Source: Marinoscillum sp964351625 (GTDB taxonomy: Bacteria > Bacteroidota > Bacteroidia > Cytophagales > Cyclobacteriaceae). From it: a stretch of DNA of 64,000 nucleotides. Position numbers and translations under genes: made by a program. Position 1 is the first letter of the stretch, and every line of letters begins with the position of its first letter. This document shows, piece by piece, positions 16,966 to 25,765 of the stretch. The notes beneath the pieces were generated by a model. That model saw only the letters and a program-made list of their open reading frames with translations. It searched no databases and was not told the DNA's origin. The stretch is taken from assembly GCA_964351625.1 (NCBI GenBank), contig CAYGOV010000002.1:124001-188000 (forward strand). The letters are read 5' to 3'.

Positions 16966-17937
16966 TTATATTAAAAGATTGCAGCCTCTTATATCCGAGT
17001 TGTCAAACCTGCCTAGCACTTTAAAAGTTCCGTCCTTGCTTAATTGGCCTAGATCTTTGGTTTCAATGAAGGAGCATGAGTCGATGTTTGCTAAGTCAAT
17101 TATATTGATTCCGCCAGTTTTATTTTCAGATTGGAAAGAAAGTGGATCATTAATATCTCTTACTAAAACCTTCACCCAATGGGGGAATTGGAAAGATTCT
17201 CCTTTGAAGTAAGCTTGTGAAGTAAGCTCAGTCATTCCATATTCTGAATGAACAGATTGTACTCCACTTTTTGCACAGATAATTTCATGCAATTCCTCTC
17301 GAATCATTTCCTTTCTCCTACCCTTCATGCCTCCAGTTTCCATTATAATCAAATGATCAGCACTAATAGATGATTCCTCTATAAGGTCTAAAATGGCGTA
17401 TGAAACACCTATTAGAAGCACCTTATTTTGAGTTTGGATTAGTTGAGATCTTAGTAGTCCTTTTTCATTGAGATAATACCTACTTTGTGGCTTACTGAAC
17501 TGCATGAAATGATCAATCATACTTATAAGTGAGGACCCACCTTGCTCTTGATATGAGGGAAGCAATGCAGCTATTTCAAGATTCTGAAGTGGACCATAGT
17601 TCGTTTCAAATGTTGCTTTAGCTACTTGGTGATAAAATTCAAGTTCTTTAATAAAATGTGAACTTCTTGTACTCGTTGTAGTTCCACTACTCTTAAATAC
17701 TTTTTGAGGAATCCAATTCCCAGATGTGATCTTATGTGTTTTGAAAAATTCTATTGGTAGAAAGGGAATTTCATAGATACTATTTACGTTGGAAGGTTGT
17801 CTGCCTAGCTGATTACAATAAGCTTTATAAATTGGATTGCAATTATATTGATACCTAAAGACAGCTAATGCGTAGAATTCAAAAGAGGAATTGTCAATTT
17901 GAAATATTTCACTTTTAAATTTATGGTAATCAAACAT
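16966..17937 (-). CDS. LuxE/acyl-protein synthetase-like adenylating enzyme
   Basis: A 323-residue member of the LuxE group of the ANL adenylate-forming superfamily. The nucleotide-binding loop FKSSGTTTSTRS (about residues 82-93), IMETGGMKGRR and HSEYGMTELTSQAY match the A3, A4/A5-type motifs. In luminous bacteria LuxE activates fatty acids for aldehyde synthesis, but no luxA, B, C or D is here, so bioluminescence is not implied. In Bacteroidota, free-standing copies are widespread with no fixed role; activation of a carboxylic acid as acyl-AMP is the safe inference. A single-gene transcript is likely. Confidence 0.82.
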   Translation of the reverse strand: MFDYHKFKSEIFQIDNSSFEFYALAVFRYQYNCNPIYKAYCNQLGRQPSNVNSIYEIPFLPIEFFKTHKITSGNWIPQKVFKSSGTTTSTRSSHFIKELEFYHQVAKATFETNYGPLQNLEIAALLPSYQEQGGSSLISMIDHFMQFSKPQSRYYLNEKGLLRSQLIQTQNKVLLIGVSYAILDLIEESSISADHLIIMETGGMKGRRKEMIREELHEIICAKSGVQSVHSEYGMTELTSQAYFKGESFQFPHWVKVLVRDINDPLSFQSENKTGGINIIDLANIDSCSFIETKDLGQLSKDGTFKVLGRFDNSDIRGCNLLI

Positions 17938-17987
17938 CTAGAGGCCTGCAATAAGGGAAAGAAAGAATAGTTTTGTCTTTGAAAACA

Positions 17988-18737
17988 ATGAGTAACCTGA
18001 AAATTCAAATATCCTTATTTTTAATCACACTAGTGATGACTGGCTGTATTACGCCTCCTGAATTTTCGGATACACCCAAAATATCTTTTAATGATTTAAA
18101 GTTCCGTGATACATCACAAGGTGCGGATTCATTGGTGCTGAGATTTGATTTTGAAGATGGGGATGGGAATATTGGTCTGGAAGCTACAGAGACTTTTAGA
18201 CCTTATCACCCATATAATTTAATCTTAGATTCTAGAGATAGTCTCGTGACCTATTCCGATCCTGACGTTGTTCCACCTTTTTACCTTGTGGATCCAAACG
18301 GATCGTCTTTGGTTTACAGTGAGGACGACAATAGGCCAATTTACAATTGTAGTCAATATCAAATAGGAAGCTATCAAAATGGACCAATCGATACATTTTT
18401 CATTGAGAAAAATGAATATCACAACAACCTGCATGTCACTTTTGAGCGAAAGCGGCAAGGTCAATATATGGAGATAGATTTTGCATCGTCATTTGCCAAT
18501 GCCAACTGCGCTGTTGTAGATTTTGATGGACGTATTCCAATTTTTGATCAGGGAAGTCTTGGGAAGTCCTTGAATGGCACCATTACTTATGCAATGCTTT
18601 CGGCAGGATTTCCTACAATACTAAAGCTTGACACATTTAGGCTTACATTCTACGCTTACGATCGAGATTTGAACAAAAGTAATATCGTAGTAAGCCCAGA
18701 TGTCACTTTGCCACAAATCACAGAGGAAGTGAATTAA
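17988..18737 (+). CDS. Hypothetical lipoprotein (249 aa)
   Basis: A secreted lipoprotein with a signal peptide ending in the lipobox LVMTGC; I start at ATG 17988 rather than an upstream TTG at 17973, because it gives a compact signal. The mature part is beta-rich, with the calcium-loop-like stretch RFDFEDGDGNIG, seen in many Bacteroidota surface proteins with Ig-like or cadherin-like folds. No enzyme motif is visible. It converges with the E1 gene with three bases between stops. Confidence 0.78.
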   Translation: MSNLKIQISLFLITLVMTGCITPPEFSDTPKISFNDLKFRDTSQGADSLVLRFDFEDGDGNIGLEATETFRPYHPYNLILDSRDSLVTYSDPDVVPPFYLVDPNGSSLVYSEDDNRPIYNCSQYQIGSYQNGPIDTFFIEKNEYHNNLHVTFERKRQGQYMEIDFASSFANANCAVVDFDGRIPIFDQGSLGKSLNGTITYAMLSAGFPTILKLDTFRLTFYAYDRDLNKSNIVVSPDVTLPQITEEVN

Positions 18738-18740
18738 CTG

Positions 18741-21146
18741 TTATAATATCGCTGGATAATCCTGTGGATTGTATTCATTCATGATAGCATAAACTCGTTC
18801 GAAAACATCTTCCGTGCTTGGTTTTGAGAAATAGTCACCATCAGTTCCGTAAGCAGGTCTATGCTCTTGTCCTGTGATAGTGATAGGTTGCGCATCTAGA
18901 AATTGGAAACCCTTATCTCTCTCTAATACATTCTGCATCATAAATGCTGAGGCGCCACCTGGGACATCCTCATCGATGAATGCGATTTTGCCTGTCTTTT
19001 TGAGTGACTCAACGATTGTTTTTGGACGATCGAAGGGTAAAAGTGTCTGGACGTCTATCACTTCACAAGAGATCCCGAATTCATTCAGCTGCAAAGCAGT
19101 TTCCATCACCATTCTGCACATGGAGCCATATGTCACCAAGGTGATATCACTACCGTCTCTGAGAATTTCAGGAAAGCCTAAAGGAACTCTCATATCAGCA
19201 ATGTTGCTCGGCATTTTTTCTTTCAGACGATAGCCATTTAAAGACTCAATAACGATGGCTGGATCATCCCCCTCAATAAGGGTATTGTAAAAGCCTGCAG
19301 CTTGCGTCATATTCCTTGGTACGAGCACATGAATTCCACGTAGGGAATTGATGATCATACCCATGGGGGAGCCGCTATGCCAAACACCTTCTAGCCTATG
19401 TCCACGTGTTCTGATAATGAGTGGGGCTTTTTGGCCGCCTTTCATACGATAATGCAATGATGCTAGATCGTCCGAAAGCGTTTGGAGAGCATAGATCAGA
19501 TAGTCTAAGTATTGAATTTCGGCTATCGGTCTCAATCCCCTTAATGCAGTACCAATTCCTTGTCCAATGATACTTAGCTCGCGGATTCCGGTATCAGTTA
19601 TTCGTATTTCACCATACTTTTCTTGTAGGCCAGCAAATCCTTGGTTGACATCACCAATACGGCCTACATCTTCTCCAAAAGCGATGACACGAGGGTCTCG
19701 GGCAAACAATGAGTCAAAGCATGCTTGTACCACTTCACGACCATCTACGAGACCAGATTCATCATTATATACTGGAGGTACACTTGCAACCTCTAGTGGT
19801 GAATATTCTGATTCACTATATAGGTGAGAGTTGTATTCATTTGCATATTGAGCCTGTTTTTCACTAAGCCATTTTTGCAATTTTAGTTTTTCTGGCGAGT
19901 TTTCTTCTCGAAGATATCGCAAAGTTTTTCTTACAGCTTTTAAGATATCCGCCTTCATGGCGTTGAGTGTGCCTCTCAACTCATTCTTGATATTTTGGAT
20001 GATCTTATTGTTGGGAGAGTTTAGTGCTACACGGCTTATAAGTTCCAAGGCTGTATTTATATCATCCTTCAGATTTTGAGAATAATCTTTCCAAGCATTC
20101 TCTCGAGCTTTTTTAGCTTTAGCTTTAGCAGTTTTTTCAATATTGATTAACTCTTCTTCAGTTGCAATGGATTCCTCAAGCATCCATTGTCTCATTATAA
20201 GAATACAATCATGATTCTTTTCCCACTCAAGTCTCTCCTTGGGTTTGTAGCGCTCGTGTGAACCAGATGTGGAATGCCCCTGAGGCTGAGTAAGCTCTTC
20301 GACATGTACCAAACAAGGTATATGTTGTTGTCTAGCAAGATTGACAGCTTTCTTGTATGTCTCAATCAGTGCAGGGTAGTCCCAACCTTTTACTTTAAAA
20401 ATCTCAATACCTGCTTTCTCAGTAGTGCGCTGAAAGCCTGCCATGGCTTCTGAGATAGATTCTTTGGTAGTATGGTATTTTTGAGGAACAGAGATCCCAT
20501 ATCCATCATCCCATACAGACATTACCACCGGTATTTGAAGGACGCCTGCTGCATTCATTGCTTCGAAAAAATGACCTTCAGAAGTACTTGCATTGCCAAT
20601 AGTTCCAAAGGCAACTTCATTTCCTTCAATAGAGAAATCTTTAAAATCTTTTAATCCAGGATTGTTTCTGTAGAGCTTGCTTGCCCAACCTAATCCAACC
20701 AATCTTGGCATCTGAGCAGCAGTAGGGGAGATATCAGAACTGCTATTCTTCATGTCAGTCAAAGTACTCCACTCGCCTTTTGCATTTACTGAGCGTGTGC
20801 CGAAATGCCCGTTCATCATTCTACCTGCAGATGCTGGCTCAGCCTCTACATCTGTGTGAGCATAAAGTTGTGCGAAGAATTGCTGTGAAGTTACCTGACC
20901 GATGGCCATTACGAATGTTTGATCTCTGTAATAGCCAGATCTCCAATCTCCATTCTGAAAAAACTTAGCTTTCGCTATCTGAGCGAGTTCTTTTCCGTCA
21001 CCAAATATTCCGAATTTGGCCTTCCCCATGAAAACTTCCTTACGTCCAATAAGACTATCCTCACGGCTCTCAACTGCCAAGGCGTAATCGGAGAGAATAT
21101 CTACTTTGTTAAGTTTGATATCGGTATTGGTTTTCGTTATGCTCAT
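18741..21146 (-). CDS. Fused E1 alpha/beta 2-oxoacid dehydrogenase (branched-chain type)
   Basis: An 801-residue thiamin-diphosphate enzyme combining E1 alpha (about 30-330) and E1 beta (about 465-801), separated by a helical linker. E1 catalyses oxidative decarboxylation of a 2-oxoacid and transfer to the lipoyl domain of E2; the branched-chain 2-oxoacid complex is most likely. Motifs: ASAGRMMNGHFG and HSTSGSHERY in alpha; GEDVGRIGDVNQGF, TRGHRLEG and VDVQTLLPFD in beta. The ThDP motif reads GNA...DD (N185, D213-D214) instead of the usual GDG...NN. No E2 or E3 gene is in the window. Confidence 0.87.
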   Translation of the reverse strand: MSITKTNTDIKLNKVDILSDYALAVESREDSLIGRKEVFMGKAKFGIFGDGKELAQIAKAKFFQNGDWRSGYYRDQTFVMAIGQVTSQQFFAQLYAHTDVEAEPASAGRMMNGHFGTRSVNAKGEWSTLTDMKNSSSDISPTAAQMPRLVGLGWASKLYRNNPGLKDFKDFSIEGNEVAFGTIGNASTSEGHFFEAMNAAGVLQIPVVMSVWDDGYGISVPQKYHTTKESISEAMAGFQRTTEKAGIEIFKVKGWDYPALIETYKKAVNLARQQHIPCLVHVEELTQPQGHSTSGSHERYKPKERLEWEKNHDCILIMRQWMLEESIATEEELINIEKTAKAKAKKARENAWKDYSQNLKDDINTALELISRVALNSPNNKIIQNIKNELRGTLNAMKADILKAVRKTLRYLREENSPEKLKLQKWLSEKQAQYANEYNSHLYSESEYSPLEVASVPPVYNDESGLVDGREVVQACFDSLFARDPRVIAFGEDVGRIGDVNQGFAGLQEKYGEIRITDTGIRELSIIGQGIGTALRGLRPIAEIQYLDYLIYALQTLSDDLASLHYRMKGGQKAPLIIRTRGHRLEGVWHSGSPMGMIINSLRGIHVLVPRNMTQAAGFYNTLIEGDDPAIVIESLNGYRLKEKMPSNIADMRVPLGFPEILRDGSDITLVTYGSMCRMVMETALQLNEFGISCEVIDVQTLLPFDRPKTIVESLKKTGKIAFIDEDVPGGASAFMMQNVLERDKGFQFLDAQPITITGQEHRPAYGTDGDYFSKPSTEDVFERVYAIMNEYNPQDYPAIL

Positions 21147-21378
21147 GGAGAAGTGGTATTGTTTTTCGAAAGCAAAAGGTCTTCAAATTTACAGAATTGA
21201 CATGAAAAAATTTAGGGGAACCCATAGAATATTGTTCTGCCTGTTGAATAGAAGCGGTTTATAAAGTAATAAATTTTAATTATTCAGTCAATCACAGAAT
21301 TATCTATGGCGTTATTTCTGAGTGGTTCTCGCTTGTATCGAATTTTCATTGCTATAAATTAATCTGAAAACCGACCTT

Positions 21379-21386
21379 TATCTTTG
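21379..21386 (+). promoter_or_regulatory. -7 promoter element for ald
   Basis: TATCTTTG (then C) fits the Bacteroidota -7 consensus TAnnTTTG and is 31 bp upstream of the ald ATG, so a leader of about 25 nt is expected. The -33 TTG is not at an ideal distance. Confidence 0.5.
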
Positions 21387-21417
21387 CGCTCACTAATACC
21401 CATAAAAGACATTAATT

Positions 21418-22530
21418 ATGATAATCGGCGTACCTAAGGAGATCAAGAATAACGAAAACAGAGTAGCCTTGACTCCTGCTGGAGTGATAGAGCTTTCCAA
21501 ACATGGACATGAAGTCTATGTGCAATCCACAGCTGGTGAAGGTAGTGGATTCACTGACGAAATGTACGAATCAGCTGGAGCTACAATGCTTCCTACGATA
21601 GAGGAGACTTATGCTATTGCTGAGATGATTATCAAGGTAAAAGAACCTATTGAGCCAGAATATAAACTCATCAAGAAGGATCAATTGTTATTTACTTATT
21701 TCCACTTTGCATCGTATGAGCCGCTTACTAAAGCAATGATGGCAAGTGGGTCTGTTTGTTTAGCATATGAAACAGTTGAAAAACCAGACAGGTCTTTGCC
21801 TTTATTGGTTCCAATGTCTGAGGTAGCGGGAAGAATGTCTATTCAAGAAGGAGCGAAATACCTTGAGAAGCCAATGGGTGGTAGAGGAATACTTCTTGGA
21901 GGAGTCCCGGGTGTACGTCCTGCTAAAGTTTTAATTCTTGGAGGTGGAGTAGTAGGAACCAACGCTGCTAAAATGGCAGCAGGTATGGGTGCTGATGTCA
22001 CTATTATGGATGTAAGTCTTCCGAGATTGAGATATCTGGATGATATCATGCCAGCTAATGTGAATACATTCATGTCCAATGAATACAACATCAGAGAGCT
22101 GATTTCTACGCATGATTTGATAGTAGGAGCTGTCTTGATTCCTGGAGCAAAAGCGCCACATTTGATCACTAAAGATATGCTGAAGGAAATGGCACCAGGA
22201 ACTGTCTTGGTGGATGTAGCTGTAGATCAAGGAGGATGTATCGAAACTTGTAAGCCTACTACGCATCAAGATCCGACATATGTAATCGATGGTATTTTGC
22301 ACTACTGTGTAGCTAACATGCCAGGAGCTGTACCTTATACTTCTACACTTGCTCTTACAAATGCTACTTTGCCATACGCCATTCAATTGGCGAATAAGGG
22401 CTGGAAACTAGCAGCTAAAGAAAATAGAGAGTTACTCCTAGGCCTCAATATCGTGAATGGAGAGATCGTATATGAAGGTGTAGCAAAGGCGTTTGATTTA
22501 CCTTTTTCTAGGGTAGAGAAATTTCTTTAA
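21418..22530 (+). CDS. ald: Alanine dehydrogenase
   Basis: Catalyses reversible NAD-dependent oxidative deamination of L-alanine to pyruvate and ammonia. The 370-residue protein matches the family length and has GVPKEIKNNENRVALTP, the substrate-binding lysine region KVKEP, the catalytic His in TYFHFAS, and the NAD-binding LILGGGVVGTNAAKMA followed by acidic D near VTIMD. The C-terminal NLPGAVPYTST-like segment (here NMPGAVPYTSTLALTNATLP) is typical. It has its own -7 element and a strong terminator, so it is monocistronic. Confidence 0.95.
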   Translation: MIIGVPKEIKNNENRVALTPAGVIELSKHGHEVYVQSTAGEGSGFTDEMYESAGATMLPTIEETYAIAEMIIKVKEPIEPEYKLIKKDQLLFTYFHFASYEPLTKAMMASGSVCLAYETVEKPDRSLPLLVPMSEVAGRMSIQEGAKYLEKPMGGRGILLGGVPGVRPAKVLILGGGVVGTNAAKMAAGMGADVTIMDVSLPRLRYLDDIMPANVNTFMSNEYNIRELISTHDLIVGAVLIPGAKAPHLITKDMLKEMAPGTVLVDVAVDQGGCIETCKPTTHQDPTYVIDGILHYCVANMPGAVPYTSTLALTNATLPYAIQLANKGWKLAAKENRELLLGLNIVNGEIVYEGVAKAFDLPFSRVEKFL

Positions 22531-22553
22531 ATATTAAAGATTTTATGATTTTG

Positions 22554-22577
22554 AAAGGCGCTTCGGCGCCTTTTTTT
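22554..22577 (+). terminator. Terminator after ald, possibly bidirectional
   Basis: A GC-rich stem AGGCGC/GCGCCT with a TTCG tetraloop (22556-22571) is flanked by A residues on the left and a T-run on the right. The convergent nuclease-like gene ends at 22576, so it may serve both. Confidence 0.9.
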
Positions 22578-23019
22578 ATATCAATGGGTAAGCAGGGAAG
22601 GTTTTCATTTGATGGTACTCCTCTCCATCAAATGCCCAAATGAAATGTTTGAGCCCATTTGTTACAGCAATGTTTTTTGCGCCAAGTGTTTTGTTATAGA
22701 TACTGACTTGATTGACAGTTTTGAGATCTATTTTGACGTCAGTCGCTTTGCACTCCACAAGTAAAAAAATCCCTTTATCACGGTCCATCAATGTTATGTC
22801 AGATCTCTTGTTGGATTTTGCGTAAGTCAGCCCTGATTCAATACGCATCAATGTTTTGGGGTAACCTAGATGATTAATCATCAAATGAACAAAATGCTGC
22901 CTAACCCACTCCTCAGGAGTCATTACCACATATTTTTTCCGTACAATATCGAAGACATATTCATTGCCTTCTTCGTTTTTGAGACGCAGATCGCATGGTG
23001 GTAACTTAAGAGGTTCCAT
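22576..23019 (-). CDS. Type I restriction R-subunit N-terminal-like nuclease domain protein
   Basis: A 147-residue free-standing domain related to the N-terminus of HsdR (HSDR_N_2 type). Its PD-(D/E)xK nuclease-like core is visible as RSDITLMDRDKGIFLLVECKAT, with the Asp and the ECK pair suited to metal binding. No helicase, methylase or specificity gene is nearby, so this is not a restriction system. Its start overlaps the end of the upstream transporter gene by 14 bases. Such orphans are frequent in Bacteroidota; function unknown. Confidence 0.82.
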   Translation of the reverse strand: MEPLKLPPCDLRLKNEEGNEYVFDIVRKKYVVMTPEEWVRQHFVHLMINHLGYPKTLMRIESGLTYAKSNKRSDITLMDRDKGIFLLVECKATDVKIDLKTVNQVSIYNKTLGAKNIAVTNGLKHFIWAFDGEEYHQMKTFPAYPLI

Positions 23020-24301
23020 GATTGGGTTTGGGCATTTTCACAAAGAACAAGATGACGAACCCGATGATAAAATAAGAGCCAAGAGCCAAAGTGCTATTTC
23101 TCATACTTCCTGTGAGCTGTTCTATCAGCCCATAGCTAAATGTACCTAATACCACACTGATGTGGAATGTAACATCGAAAAACGAAAAATATGACGCATG
23201 GTCTACTGTGTCTTTTGGGATAAGTTTGGAAAATGTTGCTCTAGCTAGGGCTTGAATACCACCCATTACAAGACCCACCAATACAGCAACCACGTAGAAT
23301 TGATTGACCGTGGTGACTGTATAGGCGAAAACGCAAATTCCTACCCAAATAAATATCATCAACTGAAGTGAAAAAATATTTCCTTTCTTGTCGGAGATTT
23401 TTGCAAAAAGTGTAGCTCCTAATATGCCTACAAACTGGATAATGAGGATAACAGGAATTAGTTGATCAGCTCCCAGATTTAACTCTTTCGTTCCAAATAG
23501 TGTGGCGAGTATCATGATCGTTTGTACACCCATATTGAAGAAGAAGAAAGCTCCTAGGTATTTTCTCAGATCCGGCAATTTCTTAGCAGAGATAAATACC
23601 TTTTTCAATTCTAGATAACCATTCATTAGCACTCTGCCTGTTGGCTTTCTGTTAAAGACATTGTTGGGAAGATGTTTCAGTGGTATTTGGGCGAATCCAA
23701 TCCACCAAACACCCACTAGTAAAAAAACCACACGTGTAGCCATTCCTTTATCTGGGAAACCAAACGAATCGTAAAATGTAATAAGTACAAGACTTGCTAT
23801 GAGCATAAGTGCGCTACCAGCATACCCATAAGAGTATCCTTTTGCACTGATTTTATCCGTTAGATGAGGGGGGGCAATTTCCGGAAGGAAGGCATCGTAA
23901 AACACAAGTCCTGAGCTATAGCCTAGACTGGCAATCACTACGCATAAAATTCCCCATTCGAGGGATTCTGAAGTGAAGAAGAACATACCCATACAAGCTA
24001 TTGCCCCAAGCGTGGTAAAAATCCTTAGGTACTTTTTCTTTTGACCAGTATAATCTGCGATACCCGAAAGAATTGGCAGAATGATGGCGGCAAGTAAATA
24101 GGAAATTGAGATCGCATAGCTATACAATACAGAGTTCACTATTTCAAACCCAAAGAAATTCACCTTGTCAGATCCATTGGTATTTAATGTAACCGCTGTA
24201 TAGTAAATTGGAAAAATTGAGGTGTTGATAACAAGATTGTAGACTGAATTTGCCCAGTCATACATGTACCACGATTTGACAACTTTTTTGTCTAATTCCA
24301 T
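23006..24301 (-). CDS. MFS transporter, UMF1/Atg22-like family
   Basis: A 431-residue inner-membrane protein with about 12 hydrophobic segments. The opening KVVKSWYMYDWANSVYNLVI is the signature of the UMF1 (Atg22-related) branch of the major facilitator superfamily, proposed to export amino acids in yeast vacuoles. Substrate in bacteria is undefined. It is the upstream partner of the nuclease-like gene and is divergent from ndh. Confidence 0.88.
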   Translation of the reverse strand: MELDKKVVKSWYMYDWANSVYNLVINTSIFPIYYTAVTLNTNGSDKVNFFGFEIVNSVLYSYAISISYLLAAIILPILSGIADYTGQKKKYLRIFTTLGAIACMGMFFFTSESLEWGILCVVIASLGYSSGLVFYDAFLPEIAPPHLTDKISAKGYSYGYAGSALMLIASLVLITFYDSFGFPDKGMATRVVFLLVGVWWIGFAQIPLKHLPNNVFNRKPTGRVLMNGYLELKKVFISAKKLPDLRKYLGAFFFFNMGVQTIMILATLFGTKELNLGADQLIPVILIIQFVGILGATLFAKISDKKGNIFSLQLMIFIWVGICVFAYTVTTVNQFYVVAVLVGLVMGGIQALARATFSKLIPKDTVDHASYFSFFDVTFHISVVLGTFSYGLIEQLTGSMRNSTLALGSYFIIGFVILFFVKMPKPNHGTS

Positions 24302-24374
24302 TGTGAAAAATTAGTTAAAAAATACTCTCAATTCTTTCATCCGACTATTGGCGATACACGTAGTATGATGTGCA

Positions 24375-24403
24375 TTGATCAATGACAAGGATAGTTATTT
24401 TTG
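24375..24403 (+). promoter_or_regulatory. Promoter of the ndh/amidoligase operon
   Basis: TTG (24375-24377), an 18-bp spacer and TATTTTTG (24396-24403) match the Bacteroidota promoter well. A 12-bp palindrome CATTGATCAATG (24373-24384) covers the -33 box, which may be an operator. The GTG start lies 30 bp downstream. Confidence 0.7.
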
Positions 24404-24433
24404 CAATGATCTAATTAAAAAAGGCGAAGTAAA

Positions 24434-25762
24434 GTGGAAGAACTAATATCTAAACCCAGAGCGAAGCAAAGTAAAATAACCGAGCGAATTCCGTGGACAG
24501 ATTTAACGCGTGTGGTCATTATTGGAGGAGGATTTGCTGGTGTTGAATTGGTGAAAAAGCTAAGTAACGAAAAGGTTCAGATAGTGATGATTGATAAACA
24601 CAACCACCACACCTTTATTCCTCTACTTTATCAGGTAGCTACTGCGGGACTTTCACCGGGTGAAATATCGAGTCCTTTGCGTGAGTTTCTTAGAGACCAC
24701 AAGAATTTTCATTTCCGCATGGCCAAGGTGAAGCAAATTCATGCAAATGAGAAAAAGCTTGAGACCAATATTGGATTTATCAAGTATGACATCCTAGTGA
24801 TTGCTTCGGGTGCTACTACCAATTTTTTCGGGAATAAAGCCTTGGAAAAAGGTGCTTTCAAATTAAGGGAGATGAGTGATGCCATAGAGCTTCGCACAAG
24901 GCTCATATCCAATTTTGAAGATGCTCTACAGCTAGATGGTAGCGACGAAGAGGCTTTTGAACGATACATGAATATCGTGATAGTGGGTGGTGGACCAACA
25001 GGAGTAGAACTAGCCGGCGCAATTGGAGAGCTGCAAAAGCACGTCTTGCCAAAGGACTATCCAGAGCTGGATTTCAATAAAATGAAGATTCATTTAATTG
25101 AAGGCTCAGCTAAAGTGCTACCGCCAATGCGTGAAAAATCTAGTCTAAGGGCCAAAGAATATTTGAAGCATTTCGGGGTAAATGTGATTTTAAACACAAT
25201 CGTAGAGACCTACGAAAACCAAACAGCCTTCCTCAATGATGGCACCCAAATCAAAACTAATTGTTTGATTTGGGCTGCTGGGGTAAAAGGTAACCTGATC
25301 CCAGGTTTGCGAGAAGGAGCAGTAGATAAAGGCAGAATATTAGTAGACCAACACAACTTAGCCAAAGGACATGAGTTTGTATATGCTATTGGAGATGTAG
25401 CCCTTCAGATCAGCGAAAAGAATCCAAAAGGTTATCCGCAACTCGCGCCTGTTGCGATTCAGCAAGCTGAGCATTTGGGTGAGAACCTAATAAGACTCAT
25501 AGCTAAGAAACCAATGAAGCCGTTTAAATACACTGATAAAGGGTCGATGGCTACAGTAGGTAGAAATAGAGCTGTGGTAGATGCGCCATTCAATATTTCT
25601 TTCGGTGGATTTTTCGGATGGTTTGTGTGGATGTTTGTGCATTTGTTTTCTATCGTTGGAATACGTCGTAAATTCCTAGTATTTGCCAACTGGGTTTGGA
25701 ACTATTTCACGTACAATCGCGGCAATCGATTGATAATAAATAAAGACGTAGATGACGTTTAA
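24434..25762 (+). CDS. ndh: Type II NADH:quinone oxidoreductase (NDH-2)
   Basis: A 442-residue flavoprotein that passes electrons from NADH to quinone without proton pumping. The FAD-binding VVIIGGGFAGVELVKKL (about 27-44) and NADH-binding IVIVGGGPTGVELAG (about 182-196) loops are clear, along with the quinone-site region GYPQLAPVAIQQAEHLG. A hydrophobic amphipathic segment (GGFFGWFVWMFVHLFSIVGI) near the C-terminus anchors it to the inner membrane. The start is GTG at 24434, after a good promoter. The C39-like gene follows after three bases, so this is probably the first gene of the long operon. Confidence 0.93.
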   Translation: MEELISKPRAKQSKITERIPWTDLTRVVIIGGGFAGVELVKKLSNEKVQIVMIDKHNHHTFIPLLYQVATAGLSPGEISSPLREFLRDHKNFHFRMAKVKQIHANEKKLETNIGFIKYDILVIASGATTNFFGNKALEKGAFKLREMSDAIELRTRLISNFEDALQLDGSDEEAFERYMNIVIVGGGPTGVELAGAIGELQKHVLPKDYPELDFNKMKIHLIEGSAKVLPPMREKSSLRAKEYLKHFGVNVILNTIVETYENQTAFLNDGTQIKTNCLIWAAGVKGNLIPGLREGAVDKGRILVDQHNLAKGHEFVYAIGDVALQISEKNPKGYPQLAPVAIQQAEHLGENLIRLIAKKPMKPFKYTDKGSMATVGRNRAVVDAPFNISFGGFFGWFVWMFVHLFSIVGIRRKFLVFANWVWNYFTYNRGNRLIINKDVDDV

Positions 25763-25765
25763 ATT

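Noticed and set aside
16966..17937. Bioluminescence function from LuxE similarity
   Set aside because: No luxCDAB genes nearby, and LuxE-like proteins are common in non-luminous Bacteroidota.
22576..23019. Type I restriction-modification system
   Set aside because: Only an N-terminal nuclease-like domain is present; no helicase, methylase or specificity subunit.
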